The notes under the pieces were generated by a model that did not search any database, was not told where the DNA came from, and saw nothing but the letters and a program-made list of their open reading frames with translations. Shown piece by piece: positions 37,570-46,391 of a stretch of 64,000 nucleotides of DNA. Every line of letters begins with the position of its first letter. The stretch's first letter is position 1. Origin of the DNA: an uncultured Clostridia bacterium. GTDB lineage: Bacteria > Bacillota > Clostridia > Oscillospirales > Ruminococcaceae. The translations under genes were made by a program, and so were the position numbers. The stretch spans positions 58,589-122,588 of the forward strand of contig CALXAM010000043.1 in the NCBI GenBank assembly GCA_944386285.1. The letters are read 5' to 3'.

Positions 37570-37746
37570 TCATCTTTACAAAACAAAGTCCATAAGAACC
37601 GTTTTCTTCTTTCCTTTTGTCCGATCTTATCTGCTATAGCCAGCATTTCTCGTGCCATATCATATTCTTTTTCTTAAAAATACACAAACATCTTTTCATT
37701 CTCTTTTTTTCTTTTTCGTGATTCGCATTTTTTCTTATCTGTCTTT

Positions 37747-37755
37747 TGATATACT
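37747..37755 (+). promoter_or_regulatory. Extended -10 element upstream of spoIIE
   Basis: TGATATACT (TG, one base, TATACT) sits about 50 bases before the spoIIE start. No consensus -35 is found at 17 bases. This fits an activator-dependent promoter; Spo0A drives spoIIE in Bacillus. No perfect 0A box was found in the 290-base gap, which otherwise is pyrimidine-rich and empty. Confidence 0.45.
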
Positions 37756-37802
37756 CAAGCTACCGGTATCCCGGATCACAGAATATCAGGAGGAATTTTA
37801 AA

Positions 37803-40094
37803 ATGAATGCGAATCTGCTCCGGCTGACACCGGAAAAAACAAAAATCAGCATTTTCTTTCACGCGCTTCTTTCAGGATTACTTCCCTTTTTGCTCGGTGC
37901 GTCTACCCTGCTGCGTACACTCTCTCCGTTTTCTATTGCTTTTTTGGCTTCTACAACGCCAAATAATATCATTCCCGCATTACTTGGCAGTATCTGTGGG
38001 ATCTTTCTTTTTCAAAACGAACATACCGTCTACCATATTGTTGCCGCTTTTTTAATTGCATTGATTCGATTCGTACTCGAACGAATTCTTACAAAGCGAT
38101 TCTCCCTATGGATCAAATGCTTACTATGTGCAGGCATCAGCGGTCTTTGTTTATCCTTTTATGCAATCTTTGGACGACTCACAACATTTACCATCACACT
38201 TCTTTTGATCGAACTGATTCTCTCTACCAGCTGCATTCCTCTTTTTTCGATGGCTTTGCAAGGTATTTCACGCTTTGAAAACCGATATGAACTCCTCGAT
38301 CTCGAAAAGATTGGATTATGTTTACTGCTGGTTACACTTCTTTGCGGATGTGCTTCTATCAAACTGTTTGGACTGAATATCGGTGTGATGTTATGTGCTG
38401 TGACGATTTTAACACTTGCCGCTCGCAGCGGTGTTGCAGGCGGCAGCATCGCAGGAATTTTATGCGGAGCTGCACTTTGCCTGTGCGATTCCTCTCTCGC
38501 TGATTTTGCGGTCTTTTTAGCGATTGCCTCTTTTCTATGCGGAATGTTTCAGCACGCGGGCAGATTTGTCCAGCTTCTTTCCTTTTTAGCTTGCAGTGTG
38601 TTTTCACTGTTTTTAATGGGGGCTTCTGGAACCATCACACTGCTTGTAATTTCCCTGTTTATCGGATGTGCTGTTTATCTGTTGATTCCTGAACGAATTC
38701 TCTTACGCACAATGATTCGTCAACAAGATGAATTATCCGGCGACACCGTTTTCCGTACCCGCATTCGATTTCTATCCAATGCGCTTTACACTATGCAGGA
38801 AGAGTTTATTGAAATCTCAGATAAATTCGATCAAATTGATGTGAACAATATTACGACTGTATATGAAAGCGCTTCGAATGAGATCTGCAAATCTTGTCCG
38901 CATTGTCTTTCTTGTTGGGATGCACGCTTTAGCGAAACACTCGACGCATTCCATCCACTAACCCAGACACTTCGACATGATGGCTGTGTCACTCCACAAA
39001 CACTGCCTCGTTATCTAAAAGAATGCTGCCGCCAATCGGACAAGCTCTGTGCTGCGATCAACACGAGATATCGTACCTTTCGCTTTAAAGAAGGAAAGTC
39101 ACGTGCGCTGAAAGAAACACGTCAGCTCATGACTGACGGACTTGATACAATCAGCGCACTGCTTGCTCAAATGGAAACAGGCATCTCCTCCATTGCGCAT
39201 ATTGACACAATAAAAACTCAAAAATTGGCAACTACATTCTCAGAAGAAGGAATCAACACAGAAACTGTCTGCGTATTTGAAGACCATTTTGGGCGATTTT
39301 GTGCTGAAGTCTATCTCGAACAATCCTTTGAATATCAAGTTGAAGAATTAGCGATGATCGCCTCAGATGCACTTGATCTTTCGTTTGATCCCCCGCAAAT
39401 CTGTACCGCCGGTTCGCTGACACGATTGCTGTTTTTAGAAGAAGCACCTTTTTCTATTTCGTTTGAAGCAAGACAGATTGCATGCGGAGAAAGCCGAATC
39501 TGCGGGGATAGCGTTGCGTCGTTTACAGACGATTCAGGAAACAACTGCTTTTTATTAAGCGATGGCATGGGCAATGGACAGCGTGCGGCAATCGACAGCT
39601 TAATGACCTGCTCGCTGTTACAAAAGCTTTTGCGTGCAGGATTTGGAACTGCTGCATCCTTGCGTCTGCTGAATAGTGCGCTTCGAACCAAGTCATCAGA
39701 TGAATCACTGGCAACTGTCGATCTGTTAACCGTAAATCCCACCAATGGACAAGCGCAGTTTTTTAAAGCAGGCGCAGCAGTTTCTTTGCTCTATCGCGGA
39801 AAACGAATCCGTGAAATCAAAGGAACTGCATTACCGCTTGGTATTTTGCAGGATACTGATGTAAAACCATATACACAACGCTTGACCGACGGTGATATTC
39901 TCATCTTATTAAGCGACGGTGTCACGGATGCGTTTCCGATTGAAGCCATGTGTCCATTGTTGAATCGATATGAAAAGAATGATGTAAAAGAAATTGCGTT
40001 TGCACTTTGCAGTGCCGTTAGTACCGAGCTGCATACGCCATGTGATGATATCACAATTCTGGTTGTTAAGATTGAGAAGAATCATGTCGCATAA
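37803..40094 (+). CDS. spoIIE: Stage II sporulation protein E (PP2C phosphatase)
   Basis: A 763-residue protein. Residues about 20-310 hold roughly ten membrane segments, residues 310-540 a regulatory region with a Cys-rich CKSCPHCLSCW patch, and residues 560-763 a PP2C phosphatase domain. Visible metal-site motifs are CGDSVASF, LLSDGMGNG and LLSDGVTDAFP. SpoIIE locates to the polar septum and dephosphorylates SpoIIAA, releasing sigma-F in the forespore. The start is ATG 37803, eight bases after AGGAGG. In Bacillus it follows yabR; here it is 36 kb away and monocistronic. Confidence 0.96.
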   Translation: MNANLLRLTPEKTKISIFFHALLSGLLPFLLGASTLLRTLSPFSIAFLASTTPNNIIPALLGSICGIFLFQNEHTVYHIVAAFLIALIRFVLERILTKRFSLWIKCLLCAGISGLCLSFYAIFGRLTTFTITLLLIELILSTSCIPLFSMALQGISRFENRYELLDLEKIGLCLLLVTLLCGCASIKLFGLNIGVMLCAVTILTLAARSGVAGGSIAGILCGAALCLCDSSLADFAVFLAIASFLCGMFQHAGRFVQLLSFLACSVFSLFLMGASGTITLLVISLFIGCAVYLLIPERILLRTMIRQQDELSGDTVFRTRIRFLSNALYTMQEEFIEISDKFDQIDVNNITTVYESASNEICKSCPHCLSCWDARFSETLDAFHPLTQTLRHDGCVTPQTLPRYLKECCRQSDKLCAAINTRYRTFRFKEGKSRALKETRQLMTDGLDTISALLAQMETGISSIAHIDTIKTQKLATTFSEEGINTETVCVFEDHFGRFCAEVYLEQSFEYQVEELAMIASDALDLSFDPPQICTAGSLTRLLFLEEAPFSISFEARQIACGESRICGDSVASFTDDSGNNCFLLSDGMGNGQRAAIDSLMTCSLLQKLLRAGFGTAASLRLLNSALRTKSSDESLATVDLLTVNPTNGQAQFFKAGAAVSLLYRGKRIREIKGTALPLGILQDTDVKPYTQRLTDGDILILLSDGVTDAFPIEAMCPLLNRYEKNDVKEIAFALCSAVSTELHTPCDDITILVVKIEKNHVA

Positions 40095-40098
40095 AGGA

Positions 40099-40128
40099 AA
40101 AGCCCCGCATAAAAAGCGGGGCTTTTTT
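40099..40128 (+). terminator. Terminator after spoIIE
   Basis: AAAGCCCCGC, a loop of four A residues, GCGGGGCTTTTTT. A textbook intrinsic terminator ten bases after the stop. Confidence 0.95.
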
Positions 40129-40162
40129 GCAGAAGAAAAAGCAAAAAAATATGAACAAATCA

Positions 40163-40191
40163 TTGCAAAATGAAAAACGGTGTGTTATGAT
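40163..40191 (+). promoter_or_regulatory. Promoter of the purine permease gene
   Basis: TTGCAA, a 17-base spacer and TATGAT. The leader of about 75 bases has a stem (ACCGACCC with GGATCGGT, 40203-40231) but lacks the conserved purine-riboswitch core. Confidence 0.7.
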
Positions 40192-40273
40192 ACAGATGTA
40201 TGGACCGACCCGACGTTTGAATGGATCGGTTTTCGCTGTTTTATTCGTACTATTTTTATAAGGAGTGGAAACC

Positions 40274-41644
40274 TTGGAGAAGTTTTTCAAGCTGAAAGAA
40301 CATGGTACAACCACCAAAACGGAAATCATGGCTGGTACCACCACGTTCCTCGCAATGGCCTACATTCTGGCCGTCAACCCGACAATGCTCGGTGCCGCAG
40401 GCATGAATTCAGAAGGCGTGTTCCTTGCAACCGCACTGTCTGCTGCATTGGCAACACTGATCATGGGCTTGTTCGCAAACTACCCGATCGCACTCGCTTC
40501 CGGCATGGGATTGAATGCATACTTTGCATATACCATCTGCCTCGGCGAGTTAAAAGACATGCCGAATGCATGGCAGGTTGCGTTGACCGCAATCTTAGTA
40601 GAGGGCATTATTTTCATCCTGTTGTCCCTGTTCAAATTCCGTGAAACACTTGTCAATAAAATTCCGGCGAACTTAAAATATGGTATTACCGCTGGTATCG
40701 GTCTGTTTATCACATTTATCGGCCTGCAAAATGCTGATATCGTAAAAACAGACGCAAGCACACTGGTAGCGCTTGGCGATGTAGGTTCCGCACCGGTTGC
40801 ACTTGCACTCATCGGTATTGTGCTCATTGCCATCATGATGCACTTCAAAGTCAAAGGTGCTATCCTTTGGGGCATTCTTGCTACATGGGTATTGGGCATC
40901 TTTGCACAGCTCGGCGGCTGGTATGTAGTAGATCCGAAGCTTGAGATGTATTCGCTCATTCCGACAATCACCGGCATTGGTGATTTCCTGCCGAACTTCG
41001 GCGCACTGGGCGATATCGCATTTAAATTTGATTTTAATTTCATGGTCAACCATGTGCTGCAGTTTGCAGTCATCGTGTTCGCATTCCTGTTCGTTGACCT
41101 GTTTGACACCGTCGGTACATTGATCGGCGTTGCAAGCAAAGGCAACTTACTCGATAAAGACGGCACATTGCCGCGTGTAGGCCGTGCACTTCTCTCTGAT
41201 GCAATCGGTACCGTTGCAGGTGCCTGCCTCGGTACTTCTACTGTTACAAGCTATGTAGAAAGCTCCGCAGGCGTTGCAGAGGGCGGCCGCACCGGTTTAA
41301 CCGCTGTCACCACCGCAGTATTCTTCTTACTGGCAATCTTCTTCTGGCCGATCTTCAGTGTCATTCCGGGCTTTGCAACTGCACCGGCTCTGATCGTTGT
41401 TGGTCTGTTCATGCTCTCGAACGTTCTGAAAATGAAATTCGAAGGCGATATGGCAGACGTTATTGGTGGTTTCCTCGCAGTTATCATGATGCCGTTCTCC
41501 TACTCCATCGCAAACGGCATTATGTTCGGTATGCTTGCTTGGGTTATCATCAAACTGTGCACAGGCAAATGGAGAGACATTCATCCGATCATGTATATTG
41601 TCTTTGCATTGTTCGCTTTGCGTATCATCACACTTGTTATCTAA
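40274..41644 (+). CDS. NCS2-type purine permease (AzgA/PbuG group)
   Basis: A 456-residue transporter with about 12-14 membrane segments. It carries ETKTEIMAGTTTFLAMAYIL-like opening residues, the NPTMLGAAGM segment, DLFDTVGTLIGVASK and GTSTVTSYVESSAGVAEGGR, all typical of the AzgA subgroup. It probably imports adenine, guanine or hypoxanthine with protons. The start is TTG 40274, eight bases after AGGAG; the GTG at 40265 abuts the binding site. The phosphoribosyltransferase gene downstream would trap the imported base. Confidence 0.93.
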   Translation: MEKFFKLKEHGTTTKTEIMAGTTTFLAMAYILAVNPTMLGAAGMNSEGVFLATALSAALATLIMGLFANYPIALASGMGLNAYFAYTICLGELKDMPNAWQVALTAILVEGIIFILLSLFKFRETLVNKIPANLKYGITAGIGLFITFIGLQNADIVKTDASTLVALGDVGSAPVALALIGIVLIAIMMHFKVKGAILWGILATWVLGIFAQLGGWYVVDPKLEMYSLIPTITGIGDFLPNFGALGDIAFKFDFNFMVNHVLQFAVIVFAFLFVDLFDTVGTLIGVASKGNLLDKDGTLPRVGRALLSDAIGTVAGACLGTSTVTSYVESSAGVAEGGRTGLTAVTTAVFFLLAIFFWPIFSVIPGFATAPALIVVGLFMLSNVLKMKFEGDMADVIGGFLAVIMMPFSYSIANGIMFGMLAWVIIKLCTGKWRDIHPIMYIVFALFALRIITLVI

Positions 41645-41676
41645 TTGCTTGTGAGCATGAAAAAACAGCGAATAGA

Positions 41677-41719
41677 AAAAGAGAACCACTTAGAGAATCA
41701 AGGGGTTCTCTTTTCTTTT
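41677..41719 (+). terminator. Terminator after the purine permease gene
   Basis: AAAGAGAACC and GGTTCTCTTT arms flank a 16-base loop, followed by a T-rich run. Confidence 0.85.
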
Positions 41720-41730
41720 TTCTATGAATG

Positions 41731-41739
41731 TGCTATACT
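41731..41739 (+). promoter_or_regulatory. Extended -10 promoter of the phosphoribosyltransferase gene
   Basis: TGCTATACT, about 35 bases before the start codon and directly after the previous terminator. There is no recognisable -35 box, as expected for extended -10 promoters. Confidence 0.5.
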
Positions 41740-41773
41740 ACACTTATAAACTTCCAGAAAGAAGGTCTTTTTC

Positions 41774-42337
41774 ATGGAGCAATTTTATGAGATGCAAGTT
41801 GCAGGTTTAACGCGAAAACTGCCGCTTTGCAAAGTAAGCGACGAATTGTATATCGGTGCATTCGTCATCTTTGGCGACGTGGAATTAACAGTCAATTCCG
41901 CACGCGATTTGTTAAAAATCGCACCGGAGCATGACATCATGATTACTGCAGAATCAAAAGGCATTCCGCTGGTGCATGAGATGGCACGGCAGTCAGGTGA
42001 AAACACGTATCTCATTGCACGTAAAGCACCAAAGCTGTATATGAAAGAGGTTGTATCGACTGAGGTCACTTCGATCACAACGGCAAAAAAGCAAATGCTT
42101 TATATCGACAGTGAAGACGCGGCAAAAATGAACGGCAAACGCGTGCTCATTATCGATGACGTCATCAGTACCGGCGAAAGCCTTCGTGCTGTTGAAAAGC
42201 TTGTCAAACAATCAGGCGGAATTGTTGCAGGACGGATGGCAATTCTTGCAGAAGGTGATGCAAAATATCGCGACGATATTCAATATCTTGAGTTCCTCCC
42301 GCTTTTCAATCCGGATGGCACACCGAAAGTACATTAA
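41774..42337 (+). CDS. Purine phosphoribosyltransferase (adenine type)
   Basis: A 187-residue type I phosphoribosyltransferase with the PRPP-binding motif VLIIDDVISTGESLRAVEKL at about 122 and an N-terminal region like adenine phosphoribosyltransferase (FGDVELTVNSARDLLKIAPE). It should convert a free purine plus PRPP to the nucleotide. Adenine is the likely substrate, but xanthine cannot be excluded. AGAAAGGTC precedes the ATG. It sits behind the purine permease with its own promoter. Confidence 0.88.
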   Translation: MEQFYEMQVAGLTRKLPLCKVSDELYIGAFVIFGDVELTVNSARDLLKIAPEHDIMITAESKGIPLVHEMARQSGENTYLIARKAPKLYMKEVVSTEVTSITTAKKQMLYIDSEDAAKMNGKRVLIIDDVISTGESLRAVEKLVKQSGGIVAGRMAILAEGDAKYRDDIQYLEFLPLFNPDGTPKVH

Positions 42338-42343
42338 AAAACA

Positions 42344-42384
42344 AAAAACTGCGTAGAGACAAAAAGTCTGTACGCAGTTTTTTA
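42344..42384. terminator. Bidirectional terminator between convergent genes
   Basis: AAACTGCGTA-AGAC and GTCT-TACGCAGTTT arms with A- and T-tracts on each side. It serves the phosphoribosyltransferase gene (plus) and the DUF2325 gene (minus). Confidence 0.9.
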
Positions 42385-42690
42385 TTACGAATTTTTTAAA
42401 CAAGGCGGTGTTTTTACATACGCTGAGAGTACATTGGAAAGTGCTGCCGCACTGCTTGTATGTACACGCGCAATACAGATGTTATTTCGTTTTGCCTCCT
42501 GTGCAGCTGTATTGACCATTTTATGGGATACGGTATTTGTAAACAGGATCATCAAATCAGGGCATCCCAATTTCTTTCGCAATGGTCCATTCTCCTTTGC
42601 AAAAACCTTTGCTTTGCATCCGTACTGTTTACAAATGTTTTGATACTGACACACCATCCGTTCATTTCCGCCAATAATGACAACGCTCAT
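42385..42690 (-). CDS. DUF2325 domain protein
   Basis: A 101-residue cytoplasmic protein with a Rossmann-like opening (MSVVIIGGNERMVCQYQNIC) and the family TNTVSHKMVNTAAQEAKRNN block, where the His may bind a metal or nucleotide. Function is unknown. In Firmicutes such genes often lie near iron or manganese transport genes. AAAGGAGGAAGGT precedes the ATG. Two palindromic operators flank the 5' leader, so expression is tightly regulated, possibly by a metal-sensing repressor. Confidence 0.9.
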   Translation of the reverse strand: MSVVIIGGNERMVCQYQNICKQYGCKAKVFAKENGPLRKKLGCPDLMILFTNTVSHKMVNTAAQEAKRNNICIARVHTSSAAALSNVLSAYVKTPPCLKNS

Positions 42691-42701
42691 ACCTTCCTCC
42701 T

Positions 42702-42719
42702 TTAGTTAGCTTTAACTAA
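42702..42719 (-). promoter_or_regulatory. Operator 2 of the DUF2325 gene
   Basis: An 18-base near-palindrome, TTAGTTA-GCTT-TAACTAA, immediately upstream of the ribosome binding site. It resembles the DtxR/IdeR-type box (TTAGGTTAG-C-CTAACCTAA) in layout. Confidence 0.65.
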
Positions 42720-42757
42720 CTTTTGCTTAAAAAGAATTGCGGCAAAAGCCGCTATCC

Positions 42758-42775
42758 GGTTTGTTTTAACTAACC
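42758..42775 (-). promoter_or_regulatory. Operator 1 of the DUF2325 gene
   Basis: GGTTTGTT-TT-AACTAACC, palindromic apart from one position pair. It lies three bases downstream of the -10 box, over the transcription start, a standard repressor site. It shares the TTAGTTAA core with operator 2. Confidence 0.65.
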
Positions 42776-42777
42776 AA

Positions 42778-42806
42778 AGTATACAATATAGCTATAGATT
42801 TGTCAA
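42778..42806 (-). promoter_or_regulatory. Strong promoter of the DUF2325 gene
   Basis: The minus-strand reading is TTGACA, a 17-base spacer and TATACT. A strong promoter covered by an operator is typical of a repressible gene. Confidence 0.88.
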
Positions 42807-42933
42807 GCGCTTTATTTAAAAAATCAATTTTATAATAAAAATCCTTTTCTTATACACACAAAAATGAAATCTCCAATATTTTCTTGGATATATGACGATT
42901 TTGTTAGAAAAAAGCCATTTTCCTGTCATTTTC

Positions 42934-42942
42934 ATCTGATAT
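42934..42942 (+). promoter_or_regulatory. Extended -10 promoter of the transglycosylase gene
   Basis: A TGATATACT element lies about 40 bases before the start codon, without a clear -35. Coordinates are good to a few bases. The rest of the gap between 42810 and 42930 is AT-rich and shows nothing else. Confidence 0.45.
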
Positions 42943-42979
42943 ACTAACCTCAGAACAAAAGAGAAAGGGGGATTCCCCA

Positions 42980-43681
42980 TTGAAAAAATGGATTCTGCGT
43001 ATTCTGCTTATCCTATTGGCTGCAGTTGCAGTCGTTGCGTTATTCTTTTTGGGAAAGGGATATTTTATGTACCGCGATGCAATTGAAGAAACAAGCATTA
43101 CCGAAAAAGTAGAAGAAATCCGTGCAAAAGAATCTTATACATCACTTGACAATTTGCCAAAGCTCTATTTAGACGCTGTGATTGCCGTAGAAGATCATCG
43201 ATTTTATAGTCACGGCGGTATCGATCTCATTGCGACCGGACGAGCAATTCTAAACGATATCCGCACCCTTTCATTCGCGGAAGGTGGAAGCACAATTACA
43301 CAACAGCTTGCTAAAAACATGTACTTCACACAAGAAAAACGAATTGAACGAAAGATTGCGGAACTATTTGTTGCGTTTGATCTCGAACGTAATTACACCA
43401 AAGAAGAAATTCTCGAATTATATGTGAACACCATTTATTTCGGCAATGGATATTACTGCATTCGTGATGCCTCAGAAGGATATTTTCAAAAAGAGCCCTC
43501 CCAAATGACAGACTTTGAAAGCACCTTGCTTGCAGGGATTCCAAATGCACCATCTGCCTATGCACTGACAACAAACCCTGATTTAGCACGACAGCGGCAG
43601 CGTCAAGTCCTTCAAAAGATGGTGGATTACGGCGTATTAACCCAATCACAAGCTGACACAATCGAATCTTCATCTCCATAG
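42980..43681 (+). CDS. Monofunctional GT51 peptidoglycan glycosyltransferase
   Basis: A 233-residue protein with an N-terminal anchor (about 5-28) and a GT51 domain. Its motifs are EDHRFYSHGGID (catalytic Glu), GGSTITQQLAKN, KIAELFVAFDLERNYTKEEI and VNTIYFGNGYYCI. No transpeptidase domain follows, so it only polymerises lipid II. The start is TTG 42980. The Shine-Dalgarno GGGGGA lies inside a small palindrome (GGGGATTCCCC) that could partly hide it. Confidence 0.93.
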   Translation: MKKWILRILLILLAAVAVVALFFLGKGYFMYRDAIEETSITEKVEEIRAKESYTSLDNLPKLYLDAVIAVEDHRFYSHGGIDLIATGRAILNDIRTLSFAEGGSTITQQLAKNMYFTQEKRIERKIAELFVAFDLERNYTKEEILELYVNTIYFGNGYYCIRDASEGYFQKEPSQMTDFESTLLAGIPNAPSAYALTTNPDLARQRQRQVLQKMVDYGVLTQSQADTIESSSP

Positions 43682-43683
43682 AA

Positions 43684-43722
43684 CAATCGCACGGCAATTA
43701 TTGCCGTGCGATTGCTTTTTTT
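43684..43722. terminator. Bidirectional terminator between GT51 and cca
   Basis: CAATCGCACGGCAAT and ATTGCCGTGCGATTG form a near-perfect stem followed by TTTTTTT on the plus strand. The last codons of cca lie inside the stem. Confidence 0.9.
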
Positions 43723-44939
43723 AGATACTCAAGTAATGCGTCTTTTGTGTTTTGGACTCGTTCCTCCATAACCGCCGTAAGCAGCAGTGATATTGCCTCT
43801 GAGATTTGCCGACCGGATTGATTGGTTTCACGGCAAATGTCATTTCCATCAACCGCAAGCATCTGACGTGTTACACAGTCCTTTTGCAATTGAGACTGTT
43901 CTACCAAACGCTGTGCTTCGATCGCATCTTCTAAAGAAAACGATACTGATTTTGTTTTCGCAAGTGCACGCCAAACAGCAAGCATTGGTTGTACATACAC
44001 ACCAAATGCTGCGCGAAATTTTCGTGCCTCTATCCGTGTACGCGGCAGCGGCATATGCGCATGATCACATAAAAAAGAAACCTCTTTGCAAACACATCGC
44101 TCCATTCGAAGATTTCGTAAAATCAAATTCATCTGATCACCGGTTTTCTGTGCGCAAATTCCGATAATGGCCAAGCGAATCGACAGATCCAGCGGCGCGC
44201 ACTGAAGTCCCTGCAGTGTATCTTTTGAAAGTGTAACCGGAAAAAATAAATGAATCACATCCCAATAGGAATACAAAATTTTTCCTGCATCGTTTGTGCA
44301 AAGCAAGCGTATAAATTCCCCGCAGATTCGTTCTGACGCAACCAAACGCAACCGATTTTTCTGTCTGTGTATCGCCTGCTCTGTTTCTTGTTCAATCGAA
44401 AACGAAAGTGTCGCAGCAAATCGAAGTGCCCGAACAATCCGCAGACCATCTTCAAAAAAGCGATCATCTGGATTCCCAACACATCGAATGATTCCTTTTT
44501 TTAAATCCTCTTGTCCTCCAAATGGATCAATCAAGCCCTTCCCATCAAACGCGATTGCATTGATGGTAAAATCACGCCGTGCAAGATCCTTTCTCAAGTC
44601 TGTTGTAAACGTAACGGATTTTGGATGACGTCCATCCTGATATATCCCGTCAATTCGAAAGGTTGTAATCTCCACCGGCATACCGTCAATCACTGCTGTT
44701 ACGGTTCCGTGTGCAACTCCTGTCTCATAAACAGAACACAAAGGGGAAAGAATCCGTTTTGTTTCGTACCATGGCGCTGCAGTTGCCAAATCCCAATCAT
44801 GTGGTTCTTTTGACAGTAAACAGTCCCGCACGCATCCGCCAACTGCAACGGTATCATATCCGGCTGTCCGCAGCGCACGCACAAGCCGCTGCACCGAAAC
44901 ATTCCACTCCAAAGCCTTCTCCTCCGGTTTACTTTGCAT
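43698..44939 (-). CDS. cca: CCA tRNA nucleotidyltransferase
   Basis: A 413-residue class II nucleotidyltransferase. The catalytic site has VAVGGCVRDCLL and HDWDLAT (metal-binding Asp pair), then RRDFTINAIAFDG, and an amino-acid NTP-selection segment around DDRFFEDGLRIVRALRFAA. It adds or repairs the 3' CCA of tRNA. There is no HD domain, as usual in Firmicutes. The start is ATG 44939, which overlaps the chloride channel gene by 11 bases and has CGGAG about 13 bases upstream. Confidence 0.95.
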   Translation of the reverse strand: MQSKPEEKALEWNVSVQRLVRALRTAGYDTVAVGGCVRDCLLSKEPHDWDLATAAPWYETKRILSPLCSVYETGVAHGTVTAVIDGMPVEITTFRIDGIYQDGRHPKSVTFTTDLRKDLARRDFTINAIAFDGKGLIDPFGGQEDLKKGIIRCVGNPDDRFFEDGLRIVRALRFAATLSFSIEQETEQAIHRQKNRLRLVASERICGEFIRLLCTNDAGKILYSYWDVIHLFFPVTLSKDTLQGLQCAPLDLSIRLAIIGICAQKTGDQMNLILRNLRMERCVCKEVSFLCDHAHMPLPRTRIEARKFRAAFGVYVQPMLAVWRALAKTKSVSFSLEDAIEAQRLVEQSQLQKDCVTRQMLAVDGNDICRETNQSGRQISEAISLLLTAVMEERVQNTKDALLEYLKKAIARQ

Positions 44940-46203
44940 GAATATTGATAAACTCCGGTTTATATTTCGAATACATAATTTTCTGTTTGCTGTAAAGTCC
45001 ATAATATCCTGAAAGCTGATAGCTTACAGCAATTGCAATAAAGAAATAGCACAAATTCCCCACACCAAACAATTCTGCTGCCATCAGCAGCGCGGAAAGC
45101 GGACAATTTGTCACACCGCAGAAAACAGCCGCCAATCCAATGGCAGCACCAAATCCAGGGTCTAACCCAAGAAGTCCGCCTGCTACACATCCAAATGTTG
45201 CTCCAACAAAAAAGCTGGGTACAATCTCACCGCCTTTATATCCAAAGCCAAGTGTCACCGCTGTCAATAATAGTTTTAGCAGAAATGATTCAGGACGCGC
45301 TGTGCCCGAAAGCGCCTCTGCGACCACATCCATCCCAGCACCGGAATACATTTGTGTACCAAGCAAAGTCGTTACAGCAACAACGATAACGCCGCCTATT
45401 GCAATCCGCAAATATCGATTTTTAATTTTTTGTCCGAGAAATCCTGCAAAGTGCATGGTGCGGCAGAACAAAATACTTACAAGTGCACACAAGATACCAA
45501 GCACTAAAACACGAAGAACTGTTACAATATCAATTCCACTGATCACAGGAATCGTAAAAGATTCCGCATGAATTCCCAATAAAGACGCAGTCACAGCAGC
45601 TGACACTGACGCAATCATACAGGGAACCAATGCCGCATAATACATCACGCCGACACTGATCACTTCAATACAAAAGACAGCAGCCGCCACCGGCGTACCA
45701 AACAGTGCTGCAAAGCAGGCGCTCATTCCACACATGGTTAAGATATGACGATCATCTTCATTCATCCGCATCCATCTGCCAAACTGCGCAGAAAGACTTC
45801 CGCCAAGTTGAAGCGCGGCCCCCTCTCTTCCGGCAGAACCGCCAAACATATGCGTGAGAACAGTCGAGAAAAAAATCGAAATCGCCATAGAAACCGGAAT
45901 CTCTGCTTCTTTTCGAATGGAAGCTAACACAAGATTGGTTCCCTGCCGGTCTTCTGCATGGAAATGATAAAGAAATGCGATTACCAATCCGATTGCAGGA
46001 AGAAACCAAATCATCCATGGATGCTGTTCACGCAATCCTGTTGTATAGCTCATGGCATAAGAAAACCCTGCTCCTACCACACCAATTAGGGCTCCTGTAA
46101 CACAAGAAATGACTGCCCAGTACAAAAACCGGAGAAAAATTTTTCCTCCGGTTTTTATTGTTTGCTCTTGTACTTTTAAAAACTGCATAACACATTGTTT
46201 CAT
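44929..46203 (-). CDS. ClC-family chloride channel or H+/Cl- antiporter
   Basis: A 424-residue membrane protein of the ClC fold. Selectivity-filter motifs include GSAGREGAALQLGG (with the gating glutamate, about residue 125) and GYKGGEIVPSFFVGATFGC. Relatives exchange chloride for protons or, in a fluoride-specific branch, export fluoride. The GREGA glutamate fits a classical ClC better than the fluoride branch. There is no C-terminal CBS pair. The start is weakly supported because no good binding site precedes it; the internal ATG at residue 6 is an alternative. Confidence 0.9.
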   Translation of the reverse strand: MKQCVMQFLKVQEQTIKTGGKIFLRFLYWAVISCVTGALIGVVGAGFSYAMSYTTGLREQHPWMIWFLPAIGLVIAFLYHFHAEDRQGTNLVLASIRKEAEIPVSMAISIFFSTVLTHMFGGSAGREGAALQLGGSLSAQFGRWMRMNEDDRHILTMCGMSACFAALFGTPVAAAVFCIEVISVGVMYYAALVPCMIASVSAAVTASLLGIHAESFTIPVISGIDIVTVLRVLVLGILCALVSILFCRTMHFAGFLGQKIKNRYLRIAIGGVIVVAVTTLLGTQMYSGAGMDVVAEALSGTARPESFLLKLLLTAVTLGFGYKGGEIVPSFFVGATFGCVAGGLLGLDPGFGAAIGLAAVFCGVTNCPLSALLMAAELFGVGNLCYFFIAIAVSYQLSGYYGLYSKQKIMYSKYKPEFINIHAK

Positions 46204-46322
46204 CTGATAAACCGTCCCAGTCTGTTCACTTTTTCTCCTATTATTATACTGCTGTTTTCACCATCCGACAAGTCGAATCTCCTGTATTTGACAGCAGATA
46301 CTAAAAAAAGTGGTTGCATCTT

Positions 46323-46352
46323 TTGAAAAACAGGCGCATAATTAAATATTAT
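46323..46352 (+). promoter_or_regulatory. Putative promoter of the MATE gene
   Basis: TTGAAA, an 18-base spacer and TATTAT, about 40 bases before the start codon. Confidence 0.55.
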
Positions 46353-46391
46353 GTAGGTTTCTGTTTTATTTTTTAACAAAGGGGCGACAAG

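Noticed and set aside
40192..40264. Purine riboswitch before the purine permease gene
   Set aside because: The leader is too short and lacks the conserved three-way junction sequences; only a simple stem is present.
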